Below, piece after piece: positions 28,501 through 32,060 of a stretch of 32,060 nucleotides of DNA. The notes under the pieces were generated by a model that searched no databases, was not told the DNA's origin, and saw nothing but the letters and a program-made list of their open reading frames with translations. Source of the stretch: Plakobranchus ocellatus (lineage: Eukaryota; Mollusca; Gastropoda; Plakobranchidae). The position numbers were made by a program, and so were the translations under genes. Every line of letters starts with the position of its first letter. The stretch's first letter is position 1. Location of the stretch: positions 713,483-745,542 of the forward strand of contig BLXT01003750.1 of the NCBI GenBank assembly GCA_019648995.1. Reading direction: 5' to 3'.

Positions 28501-29387
28501 TAAAACAGTTCACATGAAAAAAATATCACAAAAATGAATGCAGATCGCTCAAAATGCGTACAGGCAAGAAAGTTTTGCTTGAGAGTACATGTACACAATA
28601 TCATGATCTTCATTCTAAGTATGCAAAATTGGCATACCCGGTTTTTTCTCAGCCAATACTAATTTCCTAAAGACATGTTGCACAAAAAAAAATTGTAAGA
28701 GGTGCAAACATGATCTCCCAAACACTGCATTCAATCATTACTGAATGTTAATTTCACAAAATATGTAATGCACTTATGTTTTGAGATGCATTTCGTTTTT
28801 CCATGGTGCATTAGTTTTTATATTTAGTACCCTAGAATCAATAATTTTCTTAAACTAAAATACGTGAGGTCAAAGAGGTCAATAGAATTCATATAAAACC
28901 AACATGGCCATCCAAATTTTAGAGAAATAACATTTTCAAATAAAGGATGATATATATAACAATCAAAATTTGGCTCATCTTTGAAAAAGATTTCAAAGGA
29001 AAAGAAGAGAGTTTTGAATTTAGGACATTATTTGTGAAAATTTTTGGCTAATTTTGAAGAGGAAGAGAGCTTTGAATTTATTTTTTTTCAACTTTTTGGA
29101 AAACACCCCCAACCTTTTACCTTGCCTGTAATAGAGAGAGACAAAACCAAAGAAATTTCTGCTTTTAGATACATTGTGAAGCGCTGACCTTTGACTCCTT
29201 GCCATGTGTAAATGGATCAATCAGTGATGGTAGGAGAATCCCCATGACATTGACCACATGTTCACTGAGGTCTTTATCAGTTAGAGCTTGCTTGGTGTGG
29301 GTTTGTTTGCCATCACATTTCTCAACCTGAACAAGATGTTGAAACATCTGGATTTTCTCCAATGTTTGCGTATGGTGTGAGCTTACT
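1745..29387 (-). CDS. MDN1: Midasin (MDN1/Rea1), partial gene, 27 exons
   Basis: Midasin is a giant dynein-like AAA+ ATPase of the nucleolus and nucleoplasm. It uses ATP to pull assembly factors (Ytm1/WDR12, Rsa4/NLE1) off pre-60S ribosomal particles. The 27 exons join with consistent phases into about 1,359 codons without a stop; the whole family protein is about 5,500 residues, so this is roughly a quarter. Fragment order: end of the N-terminal domain (residues 1-75), AAA1 (Walker A near 99-107), AAA2 (Walker A in exon 8, Walker B in exon 13), AAA3 (exons 18-21) and AAA4 (exons 23-27). AAA2 and AAA3 carry LDE(I/L)NLA-type Walker B motifs, AAA4 carries LIDEISLAD, and all three have (F/I)RNRF-like arginine-finger segments. 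The start codon and the last two thirds lie outside. The identity rests on unmistakable family motifs throughout; exon ends are inferred from GT-AG and phase. Confidence 0.97.
1942..3332. other. MDN1 intron, 1,391 bp
   Basis: A/T-rich intron between exons z and aa. Apart from a 13-bp hairpin (2257-2285) and an 18-base A run near 2451-2468, I see nothing in it. Confidence 0.8.
2257..2285. repeat. 13-bp perfect inverted repeat, 3-nt loop
   Basis: TATTTTATGTATA (2257-2269) and its exact reverse complement TATACATAAAATA (2273-2285) flank the loop GTG. One mismatch beyond it, two more G-C pairs extend the stem. Confidence 0.9.
3333..3483 (-). CDS. MDN1: MDN1 exon z (AAA4 sensor 1)
   Basis: It encodes VLESERMLLLAERVGGGDGD and, at its end, FQVFATMNPGGDFGKKE, the AAA4 sensor-1 segment. 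The acceptor is CTTGTTTAG and the donor GAG|GTACAG, phase 0. A 1,391 bp intron follows. Confidence 0.97.
4391..4521 (-). CDS. MDN1: MDN1 exon y (AAA4 Walker B)
   Basis: It encodes LFEWKDGPLVMAMRKGAMFL and then IDEISLADDSVLERLNR. The Walker B motif is LIDEISLAD. The acceptor is TGCTCCTCAG and the donor AACAG|GTACGA. The next intron (3484-4390, 907 bp) is A/T-rich; an 18-base A run near 3853-3873 is the only feature. Confidence 0.97.
4703..4838 (-). CDS. MDN1: MDN1 exon x (second half of AAA4 P-loop)
   Basis: It encodes IGKTTICQLYAMMNKKHLYS, then VNCHMHTESADFLGGLRPVR. Joined to the previous exon it completes the P-loop GDTGIGKTT. The acceptor is AAATTTCAG and the donor CAG|GTATGT. It was found by motif and phase. 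The next intron is 181 bp. Confidence 0.96.
4984..5268 (+). mobile_element. Decayed 3' end of a LINE-type retrotransposon ORF2
   Basis: One plus-strand frame reads GHDALFMRKEKSEHLITMGR, then IEGKRCSRKTRYTLLNKI, then WREMTL and SKAHD. This follows the C-terminal signature of animal non-LTR retrotransposon ORF2 proteins: a GH..R segment, a G.IEGKR.RGRQR basic patch, and a final WR.MIA.AK.HGT-like end. The frame carries stops at 5170, 5173, 5221, 5242 and 5266 (the last perhaps the original terminus). There is no reverse transcriptase core nearby, so this is a 5'-truncated dead copy. The family call comes from motif memory, not a search. Confidence 0.7.
6046..6703 (+). pseudogene. Decayed transposon-like coding relic, copy 1
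   Basis: A single plus-strand frame runs from 6046 to a stop at 6701, interrupted by in-frame stops at 6155, 6173 and 6608. It contains VRQAFHNGHFIK (a degenerate form of a YHG..F.GNH motif), then YVTPKHHIFEKHCVVWLKRF, then GFGMGFHGKQRAELLHSTAA, and after the 6608 stop LACVLGTSLLQTAPQLTHLL. Coding similarity continues across the stop, so the stop is a decay event. A good acceptor (CATTTTTGCAG, ending 6045) precedes it, suggesting the source gene had an intron. The motifs resemble the C-terminal region of multicopy uncharacterised invertebrate proteins that I associate with transposable elements; I cannot name the family. Related to copy 2 at 24960-25495. Confidence 0.65.
8359..8638 (-). CDS. 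MDN1: MDN1 exon w (end AAA3, first half of AAA4 P-loop)
   Basis: It encodes GYMLLAGRVRKPEEE and, near its end, GHIVWTYNMRRLAVLIGQAI and PVLLVGDTG. The AAA4 P-loop is split by the intron: GDTG lies here and IGKTT in the next exon. The acceptor is ATTTGTTAAG and the donor ACAGG|GTGAGA. A 3.5 kb intron with two element relics follows. Confidence 0.96.
8962..9109 (-). CDS. MDN1: MDN1 exon v (AAA3 small subdomain)
   Basis: It encodes FFGKQGFMTLRDLFRWAQRY and WDQHLAEHG, matching the family's F.GKQGF.TLRDLFRWA.R block. The acceptor is TCTCTGACAG and the donor CATG|GTAAGT, phase 1. The next intron (8639-8961, 323 bp) holds nothing recognisable. Confidence 0.96.
9766..9912 (-). CDS. MDN1: MDN1 exon u (AAA3 arginine finger)
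   Basis: It encodes ILSRAFRNRFVELHFDEIPS and ELETILHERCGIP, with the AFRNRF arginine-finger segment. It is 49 codons in phase 0. The acceptor is GTGTTGCAG and the donor CAG|GTCAGT. The next intron (9110-9765, 656 bp) holds nothing recognisable. Confidence 0.97.
10354..10470 (-). CDS. MDN1: MDN1 exon t (AAA3 sensor 1)
   Basis: It encodes LLDDNQELYIPETQEMVQAH and then FMLFATQNPPGLYGGRK, the sensor-1 region of AAA3, 39 codons in phase 0. The acceptor is TGCTTTGCAG and the donor AAG|GTAGGA. The next intron (9913-10353, 441 bp) holds nothing recognisable. Confidence 0.97.
11210..11301 (-). CDS. MDN1: MDN1 exon s (AAA3 Walker B)
   Basis: This 92-bp exon encodes VEAMRKGHWIILDELNLAPT and DVLEALNR. 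The Walker B motif IILDELNLAP is canonical and nearly invariant in eukaryotic midasins. It was found by motif and phase. The acceptor is ATTTACAG and the donor AGG|GTTTGT. The next intron (10471-11209, 739 bp) is A/T-rich with no feature. Confidence 0.97.
11509..11687 (-). CDS. MDN1: MDN1 exon r (AAA3 Walker A)
   Basis: It encodes NHPVLLQGETSVGKTSLI with P-loop GETSVGKTS, then VRVNNHEHTDLQEYIGCY and GKLVFKEG. NNHEHTDLQEYIG is a hallmark of midasin AAA3. The acceptor is ACACCAG and the donor GAGG|GTAAGT; the phase-2 start restores SAGNHP across the junction. The next intron is 207 bp. Confidence 0.97.
11688..14226. other. MDN1 intron, 2,539 bp
   Basis: A/T-rich intron separating the AAA2-AAA3 linker exon from the AAA3 P-loop exon. 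It holds long A and T runs (for example 12318-12332) and a purine-rich stretch near 13600-13810. I see no coding relic, inverted repeat or named element. Confidence 0.75.
14227..14492 (-). CDS. MDN1: MDN1 exon q (AAA2-AAA3 linker)
   Basis: It encodes GFCLSFLTAIDRNSHPIVE, then VTGYWVAAGE, YIITPSVKRNLKDLAR and VVSAG. These match the family's linker between AAA2 and AAA3. The acceptor is CTAAACAG and the donor GG|GTATGA. Reading through the donor would add about 25 intronic residues before a stop. A 2.5 kb intron follows. Confidence 0.95.
15201..15276 (-). CDS. MDN1: MDN1 exon p (AAA2 small subdomain)
   Basis: This 76-bp exon encodes LRTLCRALRFCARNPCKSVP, continuing the conserved HPHYSLRTLCRAL motif that the previous exon begins. 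It was found by motif and phase. The acceptor is GTTTTTTAG and the donor GAG|GTAAGG. The next intron (14493-15200, 708 bp) holds nothing recognisable. Confidence 0.95.
15667..15852 (-). CDS. MDN1: MDN1 exon o (AAA2 small subdomain)
   Basis: It encodes FTEFYVEEMECPKDLNTLVK and, after a less conserved stretch, DGTGHKPHF, a strongly conserved midasin motif. The acceptor is TATTCAAAG and the donor TTTAG|GTGGGC. The next intron (15277-15666, 390 bp) holds nothing recognisable. Confidence 0.96.
16383..16487 (-). CDS. MDN1: MDN1 exon n (AAA2 sensor 1, arginine finger)
   Basis: It encodes HPEFRLFACMNPATDVGKKD and then LPLGIRNR. The asparagine of CMNP is the sensor-1 position and IRNR the arginine-finger segment. 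The acceptor is TCTTACAG and the donor AATAG|GTACGT. The next intron (15853-16382, 530 bp) holds nothing recognisable. Confidence 0.97.
17090..17226 (-). CDS. MDN1: MDN1 exon m (AAA2 Walker B)
   Basis: It encodes GTLVKALRKGDWILLDEINL followed by ASAEMLECLSGLLE. The Walker B motif LLDEINLA is canonical, so AAA2 should hydrolyse ATP. The acceptor is AAATTTCAG and the donor GG|GTAGGT. The next intron (16488-17089, 602 bp) holds nothing recognisable. Confidence 0.97.
17525..17628 (-). CDS. MDN1: MDN1 exon l (AAA2 insert)
   Basis: It encodes DSKELGTWTKICKRVGELRC and, further on, ENVLAFSFIE, the residues just before the Walker B strand of AAA2. The acceptor is CCCTATACAG and the donor GAG|GTGATA, phase 0. 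The next intron is 298 bp. Confidence 0.92.
17864..17948 (-). CDS. MDN1: MDN1 exon k (AAA2 insert)
   Basis: This short 85-bp exon encodes TLFSKKRWKDLLALMEAPAK, matching the midasin KRW.DLL.LM pattern. The acceptor is TTTTGCAG and the donor ACAG|GTAAAA, phase 1. The next intron is 235 bp. Confidence 0.93.
18369..18420. repeat. Direct repeat, units of 25 and 27 bp
   Basis: GAGAAAG followed by TTTTCAAGAGATATACCT occurs at 18369-18393, and again at 18394-18420 with two extra A bases. It is a near-perfect tandem duplication within the intron 17949-18953. Confidence 0.9.
18954..19068 (-). CDS. MDN1: MDN1 exon j (AAA2 insert)
   Basis: It encodes FKPVDLKYLIMPLREEFEVL and QTFSRAQNEKFLTHIQ, the family's YKPVD...PLREAFE...QTFS block. 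The acceptor is TGCATTTCAG and the donor CAG|GTATAT. The next intron (17949-18953, 1,005 bp) holds only the short direct repeat at 18369-18420. Confidence 0.95.
19219..19250. other. Assembly gap (32 N) inside a poly-A run
   Basis: Thirty-two N bases are flanked by 15 A on the left and 14 A on the right. The gap lies in an intron, so the coding frame is not affected. The true length of the A run is unknown. Confidence 0.98.
19754..19814 (-). CDS. MDN1: MDN1 exon i (AAA2, short)
   Basis: This 61-bp exon encodes GHRLHVINLNQQSDSSDLLGG, one of the most conserved midasin segments (NxNQQSDxxDLLGG). It was too short to appear as an open frame of its own and was found by motif and phase. The acceptor is GTTTTCAG and the donor GG|GTAAGC. 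The next intron (19069-19753, 685 bp) contains the assembly gap. Confidence 0.95.
20815..20966 (-). CDS. MDN1: MDN1 exon h (AAA2 Walker A)
   Basis: It encodes the AAA2 P-loop GETGTGKTFTVQYLAHYL, preceded by VAICVQRNEPVLLS. The invariant GKT is present. The acceptor is TTTTCTCCAG and the donor TTAG|GTAAAT, phase 1. The next intron (19815-20814, 1,000 bp) is A/T-rich with no repeat or gene I can name. Confidence 0.96.
21196..21226. repeat. 13-bp perfect inverted repeat, 5-nt loop
   Basis: TTCTAGACCTTAA (21196-21208) and its exact reverse complement TTAAGGTCTAGAA (21214-21226) flank ATAGA. It lies in the 400-bp intron just upstream of exon g in transcript order, between exons h and g by coordinate. 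Confidence 0.93.
21367..21479 (-). CDS. MDN1: MDN1 exon g (AAA1-AAA2 linker)
   Basis: It encodes about 37 residues with YKPSLQESVTVLEIGRAKLQ, matching the midasin linker pattern of YKP followed by an LEVGR-type segment before AAA2. The acceptor is CCCCTTTCAG and the donor is a perfect GTAAGT. The next intron (20967-21366, 400 bp) holds the 13-bp hairpin listed separately. Confidence 0.9.
21480..22834. other. MDN1 intron, 1,355 bp
   Basis: A/T-rich intron between exons f and g with T runs (for example 22317-22331 and 22410-22425) and an A run near 22639-22654. Nothing else is recognisable. Confidence 0.75.
22835..23012 (-). CDS. MDN1: MDN1 exon f (AAA1 small subdomain)
   Basis: It encodes RDLITWCSRSS and LKVFLEAVDCFVACLP, the family's conserved RDLL.WC helix near the end of AAA1. 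It starts by completing the arginine codon left open by the previous exon. The acceptor is GATTTCAG and the donor AGG|GTGAGA, ending in phase 0. The following 1,355 bp intron is described separately. Confidence 0.93.
23300..23385 (-). repeat. tRNA-like segment, possible SINE head
   Basis: On the minus strand TGGCACAATGTGG (23347-23359) resembles a pol III A box, and AGTTCGAATCA (23308-23318), within GGGTTCAAGTTCGAATC, resembles a B box (consensus GGTTCGAATCC). Their spacing of roughly 30 bp is right for a tRNA-derived promoter. The region does not fold into a clear cloverleaf by eye, so a decayed tRNA-derived SINE is more likely than a tRNA gene. Chance is possible. Confidence 0.4.
23420..23586 (-). 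CDS. MDN1: MDN1 exon e (AAA1 small subdomain)
   Basis: It begins VITAKFPALSPVVEKLLDIY and continues to GGRLIST, matching the helical small subdomain after AAA1. The acceptor is TTTTTTCTCAG and the donor AAG|GTTTGT; it ends in phase 2. The next intron (23013-23419, 407 bp) holds the tRNA-like segment listed separately. Confidence 0.92.
23880..24115. other. G+C-rich island in an A/T-rich intron
   Basis: Segments such as GGCGGCTTAGATGCGGCACA and CCGACCGCTCTGACCCCCTG stand out from an intron otherwise dominated by A and T. I find no reading frame, box pair or terminal repeat. It may be part of an old inserted element. Confidence 0.5.
24960..25495 (-). pseudogene. Decayed transposon-like coding relic, copy 2
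   Basis: The minus strand reads QVYHGLSFTGNHSKRFQ (about 25420-25471) in one frame. After a frameshift a second frame reads VYRKNFPQKVLSKHHILEHH, CIPFIQKYNLSLGLLGEQGG and LKSHLLQTPHIL, down to about 24970. Key motifs are YHG..F.GNH, KHHILEHHC (25144-25170) and GEQGGE (25084-25101). Stops occur in the frame (for example at 25033-25035) with coding similarity continuing beyond. It aligns with copy 1 (6046-6703) over most of its length, notably VYRxxFPxxVxxKHHI.E.HC and the final LLQT.P. The same strand as MDN1, but no sign of use as an exon. Family unnamed; probably a mobile-element protein. Confidence 0.65.
25533..25578. repeat. (TA)23 microsatellite
   Basis: Twenty-three uninterrupted TA units lie immediately beside relic copy 2. 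Confidence 0.97.
25985..26110. other. Second G+C-rich island in the same intron
   Basis: It contains GAGCGCACAGCGCGATAAGA, a 12-bp palindrome GTGATTAATCAC (26073-26084) and GGGCGCTATGCCGGGGCG. I compared it by eye with the island at 23880-24115 in both orientations and saw only short shared words such as GGCCCAGTG. Confidence 0.45.
27271..27385 (-). CDS. MDN1: MDN1 exon d (AAA1 after sensor 1)
   Basis: It encodes 38 residues including NATFLEKHCKVIYVEPLSQDE, the AAA1 stretch that replaces the RNRF arginine-finger segment of the later modules. The acceptor is TATAACAG and the donor CAG|GTATTG. A 3.7 kb intron follows, described separately. Confidence 0.92.
27748..27989 (-). CDS. MDN1: MDN1 exon c (AAA1 Walker B, sensor 1)
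   Basis: It encodes LLGTYCSTEIPGEFVW, the AAA1 Walker B segment WVLLEDVDTAP and a sensor-1-like GFQLFTTQR. The Walker B pair is E-D rather than the usual D-E, as I recall for AAA1 of other midasins. The acceptor is TTGCCAG; the donor CAAAG|GTTTTTTC is poor, but the phase-2 junction restores QRFV with the next exon. The next intron (27386-27747, 362 bp) is A/T-rich with no feature. Confidence 0.93.
28295..28492 (-). CDS. MDN1: MDN1 exon b (AAA1 Walker A)
   Basis: It encodes 66 residues with the AAA1 P-loop GPVGCGKTS, preceded by the family segment AFAQPVLLQ and followed by LQLGDQTDSK. The P-loop lysine and threonine are present, so ATP binding looks intact. The acceptor is GGTCCAG and the donor AAG|GTAACA, phase 0 on both sides. 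The next intron (27990-28294, 305 bp) holds nothing recognisable. Confidence 0.95.
29189..29387 (-). CDS. MDN1: MDN1 exon a (end of N-terminal domain)
   Basis: This is the most upstream exon I can recognise, about 66 codons beginning VSSHHTQTLEKI. It lies where midasins have the weakly conserved stretch before AAA1. The acceptor is TTTCTTTAG; the donor AAAG|GTCAGC is weaker than usual. It is accepted because it is open, ends in phase 0 and joins the next exon. The following intron (28493-29188, 696 bp) shows only A/T-rich sequence. Confidence 0.75.
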
Positions 29388-29783
29388 CTAAAGAAAGAAA
29401 GTAGATTTATAGAACATCTGTTACCGTAAGTTACAAATTTATAACTTGTGTTGCTGTGATTGGTTAACTCATTGTCTTGGTATTAATGTGTAATGCACTG
29501 AGGATGGACAAAAAGACTTGAATAACTCCTGATCTGCAGAAATCAAAGAAAATTTTATTATTTAACAGCAAATTGATGATCATAAATGAATGATAAGTCT
29601 CTATCTAAAAGATGCTGTGCAAACTTTAACGCAATGGAACATTACTTTACCATTGTATACTCAAACTCAGACCATTGGTCTACAATACAATTATTTTACA
29701 TCACTCTGAACATGCCTTGTTTGATATAGTGTGTGCACTGACATTCTGGAAATAACAATATCAATGCAAAACTGACAAAGATT

Positions 29784-29801
29784 TGTGTGTGTGTGTGTGT
29801 G
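29784..29801. repeat. (TG)9 microsatellite
   Basis: Nine TG units are flanked by a short inverted pair (ATTTGTG and CACAAAT). Confidence 0.95.
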
Positions 29802-29945
29802 CACAAATTGTGCTCCTTCACACTCCCAAATATGTACAAGGAGTAAAAAGTTGATGGTTTTGTTGATATCAGACCTTTTTTGGAAATATTTTAGCTTACA
29901 TGAGTTAATAAGGCACTCTATAACCTTCATATTAGAAAAAAAAAA

Positions 29946-29964
29946 ATTCAGCCAGACATGCCTA
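29946..29964. repeat. Left TSD plus left TIR
   Basis: ATTCAGC (29946-29952) is followed by the inverted repeat CAGACATGCCTA (29953-29964). Confidence 0.9.
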
Positions 29965-29998
29965 CCCTTAAAAATTTTTTTTGAGGAACATCAAGGGC

Positions 29999-30032
29999 AA
30001 AAATGCGGAACATTTTATAAAAATGCGGAACA
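29999..30032. repeat. Left subterminal direct repeat of the transposon
   Basis: AAAAATGCGGAACA occurs at 29999-30012 and again at 30019-30032. A 13-base part, ATAAAAATGCGGA (30017-30029), recurs in the same orientation near the right end at 31357-31369. Such repeats are often transposase-binding sites. Confidence 0.85.
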
Positions 30033-31400
30033 AACCTGAATATGACGGGAACTGACGCTGATTAAACAAAAAAAAAACAAAAAAAAAAAAACAAAACAAA
30101 AAAAAAAACCACTCAATTTAACTAAATGCCAATTAATCACAGAGGTGTACCTTTAGGATGGGGGAGAGTGTAGAGGATAACAGTTCCTGTCTAAATCGGC
30201 ACAAACACTAAGCCAACTGCTTAACATTTAGCTTCCGTGCTTACAATCCAATCTGTTTACATTAATGTTGAGCAAATCGGCCCTAGAATAACGACATTAT
30301 GAAAAGAAAATTTGCCCTTGAAATTTTCATTCTACTCGTACTGCAAAGACTTGTTTAACTTTGGGTAACTTATTTCAGTGTTAACATTGGAATTCAATTT
30401 TATCAACTTTTTTCAAATAGAAAATTCCAGAGAACATTTCCCTTTTCTATCCCTAAGATGCGGATTGCCTCAATGCATTCTTTTCGAATACAGTACAATG
30501 CTGTTGTCTTTTGAGGATTGGAGCTTCTGTTTAGAGCAATTTCTTTTTGGTCATTTTGAAGAGACGTAGACTTATCCAAGATACCCAGGCCTGATTGTAT
30601 TATAATAAAATCTAAACCTATGGATAGTTCATAGTATTATCATAGGACTGGCAAAGGCAAGAACCTGGCATCAATCAGACAGGCTCGCACTGAGCCTAAG
30701 TTCAATGCTGGGTTTATAACTTCTCTAAATATAACTTTATAAGACTGCGCGTATAGTAGTCTTAAAGTCTAGATAATTAAGTCCGACCAAACCATTGACC
30801 TACAATAGTAAAGTTGACAGATTTAAAACGGGTAAAATTATCCTAAAAATCTTTATTTCTCTAAAAATTGAAATTCTGCCGCGATGATTTTCTTAAATCA
30901 AGGTCGCTGATTTCAAATTTGCCGTCAGAATTTTCGTGTTTGCTTTCCTCGCAAAGATATGTCTGTTGAAAAAAAACCCTAGTTCAGGTGAGTGACGTCA
31001 CAGTGTGAATGACCGACCGTCAACGCGGCAACAGCCAGTGATGGGCCTGATGGTAGAACTTACAATGATGTTCGTCTATAGATCTATGTACTGCATCGAT
31101 AGGTTTGCCCCAAACCACCCCAACCCCTCCTCAGTCTGCAAGATGCACGCTGGGTGTTATGAAAAAAGGTGCAGCAAAGAGCGTCATGCATTTAATAAGT
31201 TTGAAAAATTTGTTGCAGTGTAAATGCCGTTATTTTTTTCTCGAAACCCTTTAATATTCTCGGTTATTTATGAAGAGATGCGCTGCTAGACATCTAGACT
31301 AGGATTATTTCTGAGAGTATGACCAATCACAAATTGGCGATATTCTGGATTTTGTCATAAAAATGCGGATTTCGGGAACGCAGGTCATTTTCTGGTAGAA

Positions 31401-31430
31401 TTCCGGAACGAATCCGGAATTTCCGGAACG
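31401..31430. repeat. Right subterminal CCGGAA cluster of the transposon
   Basis: TTCCGGAACG occurs at 31401-31410 and 31421-31430, with TCCGGAAT between them. The core TTCCGGAA is itself palindromic. The cluster directly abuts the right inverted repeat. Confidence 0.85.
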
Positions 31431-31431
31431 A

Positions 31432-31450
31432 TAGGCATGTCTGATTCAGC
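31432..31450. repeat. Right TIR plus right TSD
   Basis: TAGGCATGTCTG (31432-31443) is followed by the second copy of ATTCAGC (31444-31450). Confidence 0.9.
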
Positions 31451-32060
31451 CCTTCTCAACTAGCAACTAAAAGTAATAATTCAATATTTTGATGTGCTGC
31501 TAATCTAGGAAGTGTATCTAATCTAATTTCTGCTATCACTAGATGCTATTACTGCTTTTTATACTATCAGTGTTATTGTTGCTACTTTTGATAATTTTTT
31601 CTCCATCTCTATCATTAATGCTGATTTTGTTGCTACCACAAATGCTAAAAGACCATGGCAAAAAGTCATCACGTTTTACATGAAAAGCTTTTCTACGGTA
31701 AAGAAAAGTGCATCACACAACTTCTGTGAGCATGGGCTAAAAGTAAATCTTGAATTAAAAAAAAATTTGAACTTTCATGAATTTACTCATTCATTATTTA
31801 GGGCTCAGAACAAAACTTGTTCCTGAATCCTATAAAAAATTGCTGTTCACACAAGTGTACCTAATGCTATTATTAATGAATTAATTGACTCCAACTACTG
31901 CTCCTGCTTCTACCATGACTTCTTGCTGTTGGGGAGCATCACAAAACACCTAACTTGCAAGCTAAAATCTTGACTTTCTTTTTTTCCTCTAAATAAGTCA
32001 CAGTGTCCATGGGGTTCCAAATACCTCTAATTTACAAGATGAGCAAAAAAAAAAAAAAAA

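Larger units (their letters stand above)
29953..31443. mobile_element. DNA transposon with 12-bp TIRs and 7-bp TSD, 1,491 bp
   Basis: The left end CAGACATGCCTA (29953-29964) and the right end TAGGCATGTCTG (31432-31443) are exact reverse complements. Each is flanked outside by the same 7 bases ATTCAGC (29946-29952 and 31444-31450), as expected for a target-site duplication. Subterminal arrays of ATGCGGAAC and TTCCGGAACG lie inside the ends. No transposase is recognisable: the longest plus frames (30378-30569 and 31005-31223) show no known motif. It is therefore most likely a non-autonomous or gutted element. A 7-bp duplication with CAG ends would fit several superfamilies (hAT-, P- or Dada-like), and I cannot choose. 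It is inserted upstream of MDN1 exon a. Confidence 0.88.
29388..32060. other. Region upstream of exon a, no exon seen
   Basis: The first few hundred residues of midasin are still missing at this point, so the stretch is probably intron. I find no midasin-like segment on the minus strand. It holds a (TG)9 tract, the 1.49 kb transposon at 29953-31443, and A/T-rich DNA from 31451 to the end, which closes in an A run. Confidence 0.7.

Noticed and set aside
30985-31000. CAG|GTGAGT donor consensus and TGACGTCA (CRE palindrome) side by side inside the transposon
   Set aside because: Both are short words that can occur by chance, and there is no exon or promoter to attach them to.
31005-31223. 72-codon plus frame inside the transposon
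   Set aside because: No transposase motif and too short; kept only as part of the element description.
1-32060. CRISPR array, operon, ribosome-binding sites or other prokaryotic features
   Set aside because: The window is clearly spliced eukaryotic DNA; no regularly spaced repeats or prokaryotic gene layout are present.

Overview
The window is a stretch of an intron-rich, AT-rich animal genome. It holds the 5'-middle part of one gene, the midasin (MDN1/Rea1) ribosome-assembly ATPase, read on the minus strand. I could join 27 exons (29387 down to 1745) into one continuous reading frame of about 1,359 codons with no internal stop. Every junction has GT-AG ends and the phases match at all 26 introns. 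The fragment starts near the end of the N-terminal domain, runs through AAA modules 1, 2 and 3, and leaves the window late in AAA4. The start codon, the first few hundred residues, AAA5-6, the long linker, the acidic region and the MIDAS domain all lie outside.

The organism is probably an invertebrate metazoan. The protein is close to animal midasins, introns are small to medium (about 180 bp to 3.7 kb) and rich in A/T runs, and the decayed mobile elements are of types I associate with molluscs, cnidarians and other invertebrates. A mollusc or other lophotrochozoan is a guess; the sequence does not prove it.

Layout by coordinate: 1-1744, purine-rich low-complexity DNA and a (GA)n tract beyond the last exon seen; 1745-4838, end of AAA4; 4839-8358, a 3.5 kb intron with a decayed LINE 3' end and a decayed transposon-like coding relic (copy 1); 8359-14492, AAA3 and the start of AAA4, split by a 2.5 kb intron; 14493-21479, AAA2, including a 32-base assembly gap in a poly-A run; 21480-23586, the end of AAA1; 23587-27270, a 3.7 kb intron with a second relic (copy 2) of the same family in the opposite orientation; 27271-29387, the AAA1 core and the end of the N-terminal domain; 29388-32060, no recognisable exon, but a 1.49 kb DNA transposon with 12-bp terminal inverted repeats and a 7-bp target-site duplication.

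The host gene is ordinary. The parts worth a second look are the mobile-element remains: the TIR/TSD element, and the two copies of one protein family that share a YHG..F.GNH motif, a KHHI.E.HC motif, a GEQGGE-type motif and a C-terminal LLQT motif.
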